Notes under the pieces: generated by a model
The model's database searches: none
What the model was told of the DNA's origin: nothing
The model's input: only the letters and a program-made list of their open reading frames with translations
Assembly: GCA_022376515.1 (NCBI GenBank)
Contig: WTXI01000011.1
Span: forward strand, 62,001 to 126,000
Length of the DNA stretch: 64,000 bases
Origin: Lactifluus volemus
Lineage: Eukaryota > Basidiomycota > Agaricomycetes > Russulales > Russulaceae
Direction: 5' to 3'
Program-made: the position numbers and the translations under genes
Shown: in pieces, positions 30,627 to 43,480 of the stretch
How the letters are laid out: each line of letters opens with the position of its first letter
Position numbering within the stretch: position 1 is the stretch's first letter

Positions 30627-33000
30627 TTATGACATTGCGAATGTTGCGAATGCAATTGTTAGTAACGCTATGATACTAGCTGGTGATACTGGTGATACTG
30701 GCATGCGTTTCATAGTGGCACTGGATGTATAAGAAATTTGTGAAGGCAGGCTAGAGTGCTTGATCCCTATCCCAGGAAATGAAGGAGTGTCGGATGGTGC
30801 ACCCTCAGAAACCACTACACAGATGTCAGTAATCTTCGCATTATCCAACACTGGGTGACGCACTCGGAAGGCTACCGCCAAGGGTGACATTGGAAAACTG
30901 AACAGTAGCTTGCAAACGTTGGGCAGCGTCTGAAGGCACGGTCGAGAGAAGCCCGACTCGAGGCCTGTCTTGTGAGGGATGTGTTAAATTGCCGTAATAG
31001 AATGCGACGAAAACACTACTCAAAAAGATGTAATTAGCAACACTGGGACCAGTGGCTCGACTCACGATTTGAGAAATGGATCGCCAATGCTCCAACTGTA
31101 TAGAAAACCTGAGTTTGGAGGATCCGTAGGAGAAAGGTTTGGAGTGCACTGAGACGTAGTATCTTCGAATGTCTGCGAGCCGAAGTCGCGCGGGTCAACT
31201 GGGTACATCTTTCCGCCAATTTGAAAAGCAAGTGTATGAGCCTCCGCGCAGTCGTAGGTTGCGCCACCAAGCTGTGCAGCGATTGCTTCCAAAACATCCT
31301 TGGGACCACGAATGAGCGAGTTCCCCTGTACAAGACATGACTATAAATGTCATTTAAACATCAAAGAAGGGACGCACTGTATCAAGAAGAGCAGTCAGAG
31401 TAATGTTCGATGCAACAAGGGCAGAACGTGGCAACTTTAGCCCGTCAAAATACACATCGTCCACGGTGACCTCCCAAGTAATGGGATAAACCTATTACAT
31501 ATTCGGTGTGGGCAGCGTGTGAAGATGTATTGATTGTTGCACCTCATTTGGAGAATCCTCGGGCGGTGGAAGTCCGCCTTCTGCCACAGTGTATCCACGT
31601 AAAGGGACCCATCCCATGTCGTCAGCGGCTATACCTGGTGGAAGCTCGCCGATTGAGAGAATCCCCTGATTCCCGCCAATCTCGATGGCATCTCGTTGCA
31701 GAGATACAGCAACGATCGGTGACGCTAAAGCTCCTGCCAAGATGAGTCGGGGAATAAGCGGACCATTAGTAGAAAAACTGGCAAGCACATCATTCACGCT
31801 TGGAGACAACGACGGTGCCCAGTCCTTGCGCGTAACTGTCGTACGATGCCCGCGGATGCCAGAGAGGTCTGGGAAAACACGAGTAGAGAAAGAAGGGGTG
31901 TTCAGGCCATCTAGACTAGTTCGATGGGGAACGCTAGTTGCCAGCAACGCGTTTAGAATCACGCTATCATGGACGATGTCGTTAGTGCAACCAACAAAAG
32001 ACAGCGGAGAGATGGACTAGTCGAAAGGGAGTAGCATTCCACACCCCGAAAATTTGTCACGTATAACGAATGTATAGAGGACAAAGGCGATGATCAGCGT
32101 CACAGCCAGGCAAAGGAGAGCAACAAGTAGTCCCTCTCCCTTCCAAAACAGAGAGTCAAAGCACACCATATACATTTCTCCACCAGATTATGGTGTCATT
32201 AATGAGCGACGAAGGTCCATAATTGCGACCCCAAGTCAGGCGCGTGGCCCATAAATGCCTGGAGGAAGCGACATGGGGATCACAACTCCTGGGCTACTTT
32301 GCTGCTATAGATAGGGGATCCCGGATCCAATGTGGAGGCCACTGACTCACCTGTTAATAGGAAAACCCAATCCAAATATTCCAGCGGTGTCCGTCTGCAG
32401 TACGCTTGTGTTTGTTTCCAAAATCGCAGCAAGGAACTGATCCCGAACCCAAAAGTTGGCGATCCCGGCGGTGTCCACCCCAACGGGACCTTGAGCATAG
32501 GTTCCGGTCCGGGAGTCACCGTACGAGAGGCGAACAGAGAGCCCGCTTGGCCGGAAGGAAGTTTGTGGGTATAGGGGGACAGTAGCGGAGAAGCAGTCTG
32601 CGGAGCAGGTGCTAGCGAGAACCCAGAGATCGGACGAGCCGGTGTCTAGTAGGCCACACATGAATATCGGTGCACATAACAGCGAAGGAATCGTAGAACG
32701 TACCAACAACGAGGGGTAAGAGCGTCTCGCCTATCTGAACGAGTACACTATACGTTCTAACTGGACAATGAACGAAGCTGAGTAGTACATTTGAGCACTG
32801 GGCACGTACACATCAATATAATCTCCCAAGCCTATGGAGCCATGCTCTGGTACCCGCTGGCGTACACTAGTGGAAATCTCTCGTCTGGACAATGGGAGAT
32901 GAAGGGCCATCCCTCTTCTGACAGCAGGCGGTGATAGTGGAGTTGCCCATAGCCAAGAAAAACTAATAATAAGGGTAAAATGAAGAAGAGGCGACAGCAT
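30627..33000 (-). CDS. Secreted, probably GPI-anchored aspartic protease (peptidase A1)
   Basis: This is a pepsin-type protease. The start at 33000 gives a signal peptide (MLSPLLHFTLIISFSWLWAT). The first active site DTGSSDLWVL is made by splicing: the Asp codon is split by an intron. The flap region has SYGDSRTGTY, followed by TAGIFGLGFP. The second lobe shows WVPLRGYTVAEGGLPPP, VYPITWEVTVDDVYFDG, the second active site LLDTGNSLIRGP, and YSWSIGDPFL. After a last intron, a Ser/Pro-rich stretch ends in the hydrophobic tail SIIALLTIAFATFAMS, which looks like a GPI-attachment signal. The exon structure between about 31960 and 32350 is uncertain. It is divergent from GCN2. Confidence 0.85.
32017..32175 (-). 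CDS. 52-residue single-span membrane ORF inside a protease intron
   Basis: An ATG-to-stop frame on the protease strand encodes a charged start (FDSLFWKGEG), about 22 hydrophobic residues (LLVALLCLAVTLIIAFVLY) and a short tail. It lies where the protease exons cannot be traced, so it could be a nested micro-gene, part of a misjudged exon, or chance. It is not recognised. Confidence 0.25.
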   Translation of the reverse strand: MYMVCFDSLFWKGEGLLVALLCLAVTLIIAFVLYTFVIRDKFSGCGMLLPFD

Positions 33001-33379
33001 ACCAAAGCGGCTGTAGCAAGAAGTCGTCCTGGGGCAACCAAACAAATCGAGGTTGGAGACTCTAGCGGGGTTGCGGGACAGGCGGGAAACGAAAAAAGGA
33101 CCAACCACTAGTACGATGCATGCCACGGCGCTCTCGGTGCTCTCAACTTCGGTCTCGGCGGTTGGTGACGGAACATGTGGCACGTGGCGGTGGAGCATGA
33201 CTGACTTACCGATGCTAGTACGTGTACGTAGTAGTTTCAACAGCTTCAAGCTTCAACCCGAGCCAAGACAAAGATCACCCCAGCTGAGCAGGAGATGAAA
33301 GCTTGAGCTTTCGAGGTCCAAAGGACTCCCTCAAGCAAAGCTCCCACATATTCTGAAATAGAGCAATCTGTCTCCGAGA
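33001..33379. promoter_or_regulatory. Shared divergent promoter region, protease / GCN2
   Basis: 380 bp separate the two divergent starts. It is GC-moderate, with no TATA box at a standard distance and no obvious TGASTCA site. Confidence 0.5.
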
Positions 33380-36300
33380 ATGGATTCCACTCTCACTGAA
33401 CAGCAACAGCAGGAAATTACCGCTCTAAAATCCATCTATGCCGATGATTTCATTGAATGCCAGCCAAGGGCCTGGAAAGTACGTTCTGCATAGACAGCTT
33501 TGGTCAGCCTCAGAACCGACTGAATAGTGAGGGCTTAATGATTCCGTTTTCCCGCGTAGAGTGCTGCAAGGCTTCCTGAATTCATTATCAAGATCACACA
33601 CCCGGATACGCAGCATGCAGCTAAGATCTACTGTCATTTACATACCATGTCAATACCACCTTGCAAGCCTGATAACTACAGCTTACTTTCAATATCATAG
33701 ATTTCCCAAGACTTACCCCACAAATGCACACCCGCTCTTCGCCGTTCAACAGCCCATCAAAGGCATCTCGGATGATTATATTACGAGACTCTCGAGTTTT
33801 ATTCAGGCCGAAGCACGGCAGTCTCGCGGGACAGAGATGGTCTTTCAGGTGAGTGAATTATTACCTGATCAAAGATCGTACCTTTGTGGGGCTATTACTG
33901 TAGACCCCAGATGTGAAGGAGCTGCGACATTAAATATTCTGACTTCGTCATAGATTAAGATTGATACTGACTGTCTGCAGGTGGTCACTGCTGCGCAAGA
34001 CTGGATTGCTTCTAATATCATACCTCCCGTGGAGGTTGTTGGTTCTTTGGCTTCAGAGATGTTAAAACGAGCGTCAGAAGAAGAACAAGTGAGTGGATGA
34101 TCGACTCTACGTTTTACCTGCGCTGAGGATTGTTTACATGCGCTAGGCGAGGAAACGACGTGAAGAGGCCGAAGCGCAACAAGAGGCGGAACGCGAGCGT
34201 CTTTTCGCCGAGGCAGTTACTGAGCAAATACAAGTAAATGCACATAGACACCGGATAGAACGCGAGAGGCACAGAGCCCGCCATCGGGCACAGTCTGATG
34301 CAACCCAGGTTCCTGAGCTTCCAGACGACATACTTACCCAATCTTTTGACTGTGAAACAATCGTAAACGAGTGGCGTTTCCGTGTAGTCAAACTTTTTCA
34401 TCCGCGCCATGGTCAGTTATCTTTCAACCCTATGTAATCCTGTAATTCAAAGCTTCCGCAGATTATCTGGGGACGGTCTATCAGGCAGAACCGGTTTGTG
34501 ATGACATCGCGACGACGCTTCCGCTCGAGGTACATCTGGTCACTTTTGACACGCAGTATTATACTACGCCTCAGGGCCGTAAAAAGTTGAAGACCGTTGA
34601 GGAGGAGGTCCAGCGTCTCATGAAATCCGCCACGAGAACGTTATCAACTTGTATGCCGTCAAACTCACTCTCCCTCAGTCAAGCGGCCACCCCAGCTCGC
34701 AGTCCTCATGGAACAGAGACCACAGTTGACGGTGCACGATCTGTTAGAGGATTGTGACTGCCTGCGCGAGGAACGTGCATCGGTGCGTGTATCAGGAAGG
34801 TTCGCATTTCACTCACCTGACGGTGTTAAAGAGTTATCTCGCACAAATATTAAAGGGATTGAATGAGGTACATTCTACGGATCTTGTCCATAGAGGTAAA
34901 GCCAGGTCCCTTCCACTCGTATCCAGGCTTGAGATTGTCCAAAGGACTCTCCTTGCACTCGATTGGTCTAGCGAGTCGCGAGAAGTCGGGCCAGCCCAAG
35001 CTAGTCAAACTCCTCAAAGTTGCTTATTATGTCAAGTTATTGGATCTCCACCGATCAAATCCATTCGGACTCAAGAGCCTTCCCGTGATGGACTCGCCGA
35101 ACCTGCCGGAAAGCTGGTAGGCTTGTATTACGGTCTCCAGATGTGTCTAATTGCCACAGGCTAGCAAAGGATGGCCATGACTCGACATTGATATACACAA
35201 AGGCCAGAGATATCCATTATGCCGGCGTAATCTTCGTGCAGATGATTTTGGGGCGTGATGTTGTGGAGCGCTTCCCTGATGCACAGGCGGCGCTCATATG
35301 TAGTGAGTCATTTTCACGGTTCATGGACGCTTCTCAGACTTTGCAGCCTCGGTATCCCCGGCTCTTCAACGAATTGCGTCGAGCATGGTCTCGCAAAAGA
35401 AAAAATACACATCATGTGCCACAATTCTTGGAGAATTGACTGAAATCTCGTTCACAAAGTCGCGCCCTGTTGCGATACCAGTTTCAGGTATGTTGTAAGA
35501 TCTGGTCTTTGAATATCGTATTGAGTAGGAACCACGAAGATCCAAAGACGCCTGTACCTCATGCGTATGGGAGTTCCCCTGAGGTTGACTATTTTAGAGC
35601 GCCAATCCAGGGACTCCAGCAAGCCAGCCGGTGGAAGGAAGATTGGGAAGAACTGGAACTATTGGTAGGACTACGATTCGTTGGAAGTGGTGTAAGCGGC
35701 CCTCACAGTTGATTCCAGGGCCGCGGCGCGTTTGGCTCGGTGGTCAAAGCACGTAACAAAATCGACTCTCGAATCTATGCAGGTATGGTCATATCTTGCC
35801 ATATAAACACCCATTGACACCCTCCTAGTCAAGAAGGTACGCTTGCGGACTCCGAATACAGACAATAAGATCTTACGCGAGATCAACGCACTGAGTCGCC
35901 TGTCGCATCGGTTCATTGTGCGGTACTATACTGCGTGGTTCGAGGACTCAGAGTTGCTGTCTACTGTTACTTCTTCAGATGATTCCGGCGACGAAACTGC
36001 GGATGGAGTCACATCCGTTCTAGGCGGTAACCGTCGGCACGATGGTTCATCGGACCCATTCGTTATAGACCTCGATGAACTCGGATCAGGAAGCCATTCT
36101 TCTACGTCATTCCCTAGCATCCATTTCACTGGCTCTGGTTCAGGTGCAACAGAAGGCAGTGATGGGGACATTGACGGAGATGAGATCGATGCCGATGACC
36201 TTGGTGAGATATTTAGAGCCCCGCAAAACGGATCTGCGGTCATCAATGTGGTACCTCGCACGCTACCCCCATCCAGGCCTCGCACCCTTTATATACAGAT

Positions 36301-39300
36301 GGTTAGCGCATATGATTGGAGATGAATTAGACCTAACAATTGCACAGGAGTTTGTAGAACGTCAAACACTCAGAGAGGTAAGGTTATATCTTATCCATGT
36401 CATCCGTTGTGCCGACAGTAGAGTCCACAGCGCATCGCAGAAAGCCTCTCAGAGGACGAAGCTTGGCGCCTATTTCAGCAGATTGTTGACGCGCTCGTCC
36501 ACATGTCAAGTTTGGGTATTGTCAGTAGGCATTCCTGAGAGCTTTCTCCGGACTGATTGTCCCCCAGCTTCACAGAGATATCAAACTAACGAACATTTTT
36601 ATCGGTACGATAGCAATTACCCTCATCACCACACTGTATTGATTCTTTATGCCAGATGGTAGAGGAGATTGTAAAGGTAAAGCTTTGTTCAGGGCCCGAG
36701 ATCAGTCCCTGTGTTGACGACCTGTCGGAAGTCGGCGATTTTGGCCTAGCCACGTCCAGTCTGGCAGCAGCAGTGGAGCCATCCGAACTAGCTCCACCCG
36801 CGGTCACAACTGACGCAGAAATGACACTAGGTTCGTTCGTGACGTCTTCGTATGTCTTCCACGTCATTCCCATTATCTCATTACACTCTGCAGAGGTTGG
36901 GACCAAATTATACATTGCGCCAGAAGTACAATCGCCGAAAAAAGGACCGCGAAACCATACCAAGGCAGACATGTATAGTCTTGGGGTAAGCCTCCAGACG
37001 ATTGTGTGGATTTACCTGATAGCCGTTAGATCGTGTTTTTCGAGATGAACTACATCTTTTTAACGGGGGCTGAGCGGATTGCTGTCATCGAAGATCTTCG
37101 TAAGAAAGACATAGTCTTCCCAAACGACTGGGACAGTCAACGAACACGTCAGCGGCAGAGTAAGATGTGTAACACCTACTTATCCACTCATTCACCTGAC
37201 ACACTCTAGTCATTACCTGGTTGCTTAAACATAATCCAGATGAACGTCCAACTGCCCTCGAGTTGTCACAAAGTAGCTTGCTCCCCCCGAAGCTGGAAGA
37301 TGAATACTTTAAAGGCGCTTTGAAAATGATGAGTACGTCAACGAATGAAGAAATAGGTGGACACTTATAAAATTTCCAGCAAAACCCGATTCTCCCCATC
37401 GCCAGGCCGTTCTCGCGGCACTCTTCAATCAAACTTCTCGAGGGGTACGCGGATTTCTCTATGACAATGACGTTGAGCATCCAGAACACGCGTCACTGAA
37501 TGGAATCGTTCGTGACGCGTTGTCAACCATATTTCGCTTACACGGCGCAGTCGAAATGGAACCACCCCTTATGATGCCAGCTACTGACAGTGATGACGAC
37601 GCGACACGGGTGTTATTCGTAGACAGACACGGAGAGGTCGTAGGGCTTCCCAATAATGCATTGGTCCCATTTGCTCGCGTCGCTGCACGAAATAACCTCA
37701 AGCGGATAAAAAGATTTCATATCGGTGACATATATCGCCCAAAGTAAGTTTGTTAACAAGTTGTTTCGCACCACCCTCATTAGCACGCTAGTCTGGTTGC
37801 AGGTCACCCTAGGGTCGTCAAAGCTGCCGTTTTTGACATCATTTCGACAGATGTAACCCACAGCGGCCCAGTGTCTATTGCCGAGTCGATCATCATCATG
37901 AACGAGTGCTTGGATTTGTTCCCAAATCTTTCACAGCATTATGAGATACACATATCTCATTCAAAAAGTAATCCCTCTCATTGGTGCTGCCGGTTCTGAC
38001 GCTAACTACGGCAAAGTTATCGATTTAGCTCTGAGTCGAGTCCCACATGATATCCGCGATTCTATCATCGAGATCATCACGCAAGTAAAGTCCTCGTGGT
38101 CACAGAAACGAGCGATGCTTCTCAAAAAGGGTCTTCTGAGAAGCATCGTGGATGAACTTGAAGTATTGAGTGACGCAGGTGAGGTTCCACGTTTTCAAGG
38201 CGCATCTTGGTCTGTTTAATAGATGAAGATGGGGATATCGCAACACTGGTTTCCCGACTAGAGAAGGTCGCGCCGTCCCTCGTGGCTCTGATGTCGTCGG
38301 TCCTGGTCGAAGTGAAGACGGCAATCCAATACGTTGCTCTCGCTGGAGTCACGAGACCTATTTTTTTCCATCCTTTGATGATAAGTAGCCATAATGCCTA
38401 CTTCAAAGACGGCGTATGCTTCGAAGTCGTCAGACGCAGCAAACGGGGTGATATTTTGGCTGCTGGTGGCCGGTTAGCGGATGTGGTCGTGGATCTCCCG
38501 AAGTTCTACTAATGATTCACTCTTAGATATGATGGCCTTATCACTCAGTTCACTCTGCCGAAACCTGGTGGTCACAATGTATGTGCGGTTGGGTTGCAAA
38601 TTTCTCTGGAGAGGATCCTTGTTGCTCTGGCTGCATATCAGGCCATTTCCGTGAAGAACTTGCTCAAAGAGCAACGCTCTTTTGGCTTTTGGAGTCCAAG
38701 ACGATGTGATGTGTACATCGTGTCTTACCAGCCTGGACACCTGAGTGAGAGGCTCGAAGTGGCGGCCCTTCTATGGAGACATAACATCAGTGCGGACGTT
38801 ATGTACGAGTCAAGTCTTCCTGATGGCGAATATGAAAACCACCTGGAGCTGTGTCATCGAGAGGGTATACTGTGAGTATCTGTTTGTTTCTTATCAACGG
38901 TACATGTAGTATTGATTCGCGTAGCTTCTCTGTATACCCCCGCACACGTTCTGCGCGTCGCGATCAGCCAGCATTCAGGATAAAGAGTATTCTCAAAGGT
39001 ACAGAATATGACGGTAAGTGATTTTTACAGTTGTCGAGTGATTATTCCATGTGCATCCCTTTTCCCCTCTTTACCCAGTTTCGAAACCGGAGCTCGTACC
39101 GTGGCTCCAGGAACAAATCGCAGAGCAGAAGCGGATTGACACCGAGACGTCTGGTACTACTATTCTACCCGAAAATTCGCAGGGTCCAGCCTGGTCGAAG
39201 TCATCTGGCCCCGTGCCAGACGTTCAGCTAGTACTTCCGGGTGATATCCGAAAACAGCGGAAACAAACGAAACAAATTTTCCTCGAGAAGGGTGAGAACC

Positions 39301-39644
39301 ACTGTAGATTGCCTTTCCTGAGGCTCGCTCAACCCCCCCCCCCTTCCCCCCGCGGTACTGTTGCAGCGTTTGAAATGGGTTTACGGGTCTCCTCCGCTAT
39401 TCAATCAGGTGTTCCGGTGGTTGCTATCGATACTCCAGCTAACGTCTTCGATGCTTTGTGCAAGTCATCCAGTTGGGTTACAGATGACGAAATTTGGAAG
39501 GCGGTGGTATCTTCCTTCTCACTTTCGAGCGCCGGGTATGCTCCACAAATTCGCGATGCAGTATCCCGTCGGCGGGCGGAAGGCCACCACTTTATTTTGT
39601 TGTTCGCCGTGAGGGACGACCGCGTACACCTTCTTACGTTATAA
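33380..39644 (+). CDS. GCN2: eIF2alpha kinase Gcn2
   Basis: Gcn2 senses uncharged tRNA and phosphorylates eIF2alpha, slowing translation and inducing Gcn4-type regulators. Exon 1 (33380-33478) and the next exon form the RWD domain (ITALKSIYADDFIE; LPEFIIKITHPDTQ) that binds Gcn1. A charged coiled coil (about 34145-34240) and the pseudokinase follow. The active kinase has GRGAFGSVVKARNK, the ATP lysine in YAVKKVRLR, an acidic insert, LHRDIKLTNIFI (about 36570), GDFGLATS and VGTKLYIAPE. The HisRS-like domain begins near 37380 (FLYDNDVEHPEH; RFHIGDIYRP) and the C-terminal domain ends at 39644. The pseudokinase needs one extra C near 34687-34688 to stay in frame (PPQLAVLMEQRPQLTVHDLL); probably a sequence error. 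Many short introns; the size of about 1,500 residues is normal. Confidence 0.93.
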
Positions 39645-39940
39645 TATGATACTGCTAACAGTGTCGTTGTACTCCTACTATCACGTTATGTTCGTAGAAT
39701 ATGGAATCCCTACAAGCCGACCAATAGAAAGAGATAAACTTCTTAGCAGCGAAAAGTCGGAGACGTATCGTCGTCACAAATTCTCCATATATTTGCCGGG
39801 ATTAGCTTACATCGAACAATACACTATGCAATACAACATAAGGACAGTATCAAGCAGCCGCCATAGAGAAGAGCGTTGGTAAGGGTGGAGAACATAATAT
39901 AGCAAAGTTCATATAGGGAATTGTCTTACTCCCGGACTGA
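39645..39940. other. Gap between convergent GCN2 and transcription factor
   Basis: 296 bp holding only the two 3' ends; no other signal seen. Confidence 0.5.
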
Positions 39941-42935
39941 CTACGGACACCCCACAATCCCAGCTGTCCCGTTTGATCCGTCACTCCCACGTCGCAGGAA
40001 ACCTTGTCCGAACGATATGTCGTCTGAAAAACCTGTGGTGAACTCAGGCATCCCAGACCGAGGAAACAAGCCCGCGACATCCAAATCCCCTTCTCCGAAC
40101 AGGGTCGTTAGCCCAGCAGACGGCATGGGAACTGCGCCTAGACTGCTATCATGCTTCGGCAGCCCTAGTTGATCCCCCCCTGGCCGGGAAGGATTGAGAA
40201 GGGGTGCATCTGTGCCTAATGAGAACCGTCGCGGGGTCTGGCTCGGCGCAATGGGAGAGAAACTAGCGAGGCTGAATGGCGTGTTGGCCAGTGCATCAGC
40301 GGTAGGGTTGACAACAAATTCAGACGTATCCTGCGGTATTGAATCGATGCCTGCCATGGAACGAGGGGCAGACGGGATTTTCTTGCGCGCAGGTCGGATC
40401 CATGGAGGGCGCGCAGAACTTACTGTCAGCTCCTGGGGAATGGTCGGATTGTCAAGTGGAATCTGCGTGACTGAAAGTAGGATTAGCTCTGATAAAGCTA
40501 TATCTGCATGGTGCACATACGCCTGCAGAATTCTTCCATCATATCACAAGAGCGTTGACCACATACGTAGCGATCACTGAATCGGCGTAGAAGCCCGACG
40601 CAAGATCGTAAACTATCGAGTGCTGGTGCGATCAAAGGTCGCATTACGTCAGACTGGCAGTTCAACAAGAAACCAACGAGGGTGCGGCCAGCTTGAGTGA
40701 GTTGATGGATCACGTGCACGCCGTCTGGTACCAGCCGGAAACACGTTCACGTTCAGACAAGTACTTGGACAGCACACAGTCGACTTACAATATGTCATAA
40801 GACCCTTCTGCGCAATTTGCAGGTAGGCAGCGATGAGCTGTAATGCAGCAGAGTGTGCTACAGTCATAGCATCGCGCTCTGGGTCACTCTGCTCCGGCTC
40901 ATCGTTGGCAGCGCGCTCAGCAATAAGGTCCGAAAACCGGTGACGCATGATAAGCATTCGTGTGAAAAGTGCAAGGCAGTGGACTCGCTCTGCGTGGATA
41001 ACACGGATGACGTCCTCGCTTGTAAGTGTATCGGATGAGTGCCCCCAGTACGGTGGTACTGCAGAACAGACTTCGTCGAGCAGTGTCTCTTCCTCACGTA
41101 GGCCCTTATGTCGTCGGAAACCCGCCAGGGTCGACATTGCACGCCTTAGGAATGGGGACCTGTCCCCGAAGTCCTTTGATGGAGGTGCATCGAGTACCGA
41201 CTCGAGCACCACGAGCAAACGTATGACACATATGAAAGCTCCCATCCTACTTGGTGTCTCTGGAGGCTGCAGTCCAACAGATTCACGGGTGATGAACTCA
41301 TCATCAACAACCGCCGGCTCAGACACGTCACAGTCGCGTAAGCGCACAAGTGGCGGCCGGCCAAAGTGGGCACCCGCCTGCTTGTCCCACATATAAACGC
41401 ACCAAAATGTGCGCTTACGCACCTCTTCCTCAATAGCATCAAAGATGTCATACGCGTCAGTGGATCGATGTAGTCCTGCATCGAGCGAGAGCGTGACCGA
41501 TTCTGAGATGAGGGCGAACGCTTTGGATAGTTTGCCCCACCCAATCGCATAGACACCCGCGACCAGTGTGGCTTGTATAGTGTACAAGGTAGGGCGATCC
41601 GCTCCTGGGAGTGTGCGCAAGCGGCTAAAAAGGTCGAACCACATGGTTCCAGATGAGACGCCGTCGGTCGGGTTTGCGCGGACTCGTGGGTCGTCGATAT
41701 GCCGCGAAGCAAGGCAACACAGCGCGACTATAAATGCTACAAAGCCCGGCTCTCCCCACTTCTGAGGATCCCCATAGTCCTGAAAATATAATGAGACAAT
41801 ATGATTCCAGTCCTGATGAGGAAACGCACCTTTAGGAAAGTCGGGAGGTGAAGGAACGGCATCAGGTAATATGATGTCGACAAGTAGCACTGGACAAGAC
41901 TAACCCATGAATAGGTCGACACTGTAGTACTGAAACGTATGACGTGGACATACCCATCCATCAAGTCGGGCACTATGAAAGAAGTAACCAACTTCCAGTT
42001 CTGCCCTGGATTCGTGTCTGTACGATGGTGAGTTTCGCGGTCGGGAAACCATGTGATATCCGAGTAGGGTGACTCGTTATTTGATACATCCCCTCGTGGA
42101 CTCGAGTCCCGCTCTTTTTTCGATGGCGAGTGATGGCGCTCAACAAGAAGATCTAAGATAGGCAGACCAGACATTTCTCCCTGCCAGCGAGTAAACCCCT
42201 CATCGTCGACATAGAGGTAGGAAGATGAAAGTGACATGCGCGCCGTTTCTTCGGAAAGATGATCTGGACTTGACACACCGATGTTGGCTATAGCTTGATA
42301 GCCAAACGGTACGACGACAGCTTGGGGGGTAGGCGGACGGGACTTATTTGCAACAATGGTGAAGTGAGTCGATGGGTTCGTCAGGGGGATTACACTGAGA
42401 GATGGCGGAGGTATTACTGCAGGGTGTGTATGATTTGGGAGGGGTGTATATAAAGGGCGATGATCGAAAGAGGAAGGCGAGGGGATGGTCGCACCGCCCG
42501 CGGCGAAAACGGCGGGAGGGATTGCCTGAATCAGGCTCTCAAGATGATGCATGCGATCTTCCAAAGTTGCGGTGTGCCTAGAGATATCAAAAGAAAGGTA
42601 CACCAAATCTGATACGCAAGTATGGATCCGACTGACTTGGACTTGTGAGGATGACTTCTTTTCCCGGGCTCCTCGAACGTACAAGCTGAATTGGCACCCA
42701 GACATGCTTGGCATGGATGACCTTCATCGCATTTGATCCTCCTACGTCTACAGAAGGGCATCAACACGTCCAAGATGTCATCACGAACTGACGCTTACCG
42801 GCACCGATCACAGGCTCTATGAAACAACGAGGTGAGAACTTGATGGCACCAAGGTGTGAAGAAGTACCTGCTCAGCTTGAACCGACGCTCCTTCAGCATT
42901 GGGGTGGAAATTTCCGAGGTAGAACCCTCTGACAT
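39941..42935 (-). CDS. Zn2Cys6 transcription factor with fungal-specific domain
   Basis: A nuclear regulator of the Gal4 type. Three small N-terminal exons join to give [20 protein letters not shown], then [20 protein letters not shown], then CLGANSAC: a complete binuclear zinc cluster (CX2CX6CX5CX2CX6C), followed by a short linker and helix. A Ser/Pro-rich middle (about 42400-42050) leads to the fungal-specific transcription factor domain (about 41890-40650) with [19 protein letters not shown]-type [14 protein letters not shown] and [11 protein letters not shown]. The C-terminal part (about 40520-39941) is Pro/Ser/Gly-rich and probably an activation region. About 850 residues. Its targets cannot be told from the sequence; neighbours suggest none. 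Confidence 0.88.
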
Positions 42936-43480
42936 GGCATGTGAGAGCAAAACGATCTCCTCTGTGCTCCCAACGCACTAGTGTGATTTAATTTCTATTT
43001 ACAGTTTCCTATGCGGCGGGGCCCCGCGGCCCTGAGCGCTAGGCTTGGATCTACTCTTGAGTATTGTTGTAGTTTTCAGAGCGACTGCTTCCTCCGTCCA
43101 TCTGTCGATCAAGATTCGGAATATCACCGCATTTATTGCAAAGCGCTACGAGTCTAGGTCATTGAGGAGCACAATAAAAAATGCCCTGTAACTGCCACCC
43201 GTATTAAACCCTATCCAAGACACAACTTCCACAGCGGTGTAAACCCGGCGTTGTCGCTTCAAGTTTCGGGAAGGAAAGACGAGGACAAACCGAGTCATCT
43301 TGCTGTATCAGTGAGCGACACCTAATTGATTATTCTCTCCTGGGACTATGCGCAAGCATTAGACTCGATTGCTACCAGTAATGGGTATAAAGGAATTCCA
43401 CGATATCCTCAGGATAAGCACATTCAAACAACGTAAAAACCAATCGAGCACTAAGAATTCACACCTCGCTGACAAGCATT
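42936..43480. other. Gap upstream of the transcription factor
   Basis: 545 bp between the 3' end of metacaspase 1 and the transcription factor start, both on the minus strand. It should contain the regulator's promoter; no motif stands out. Confidence 0.5.

Noticed and set aside
35926..36285. 119-residue minus-strand frame
   Set aside because: Antisense of the acidic insert in the Gcn2 kinase domain.
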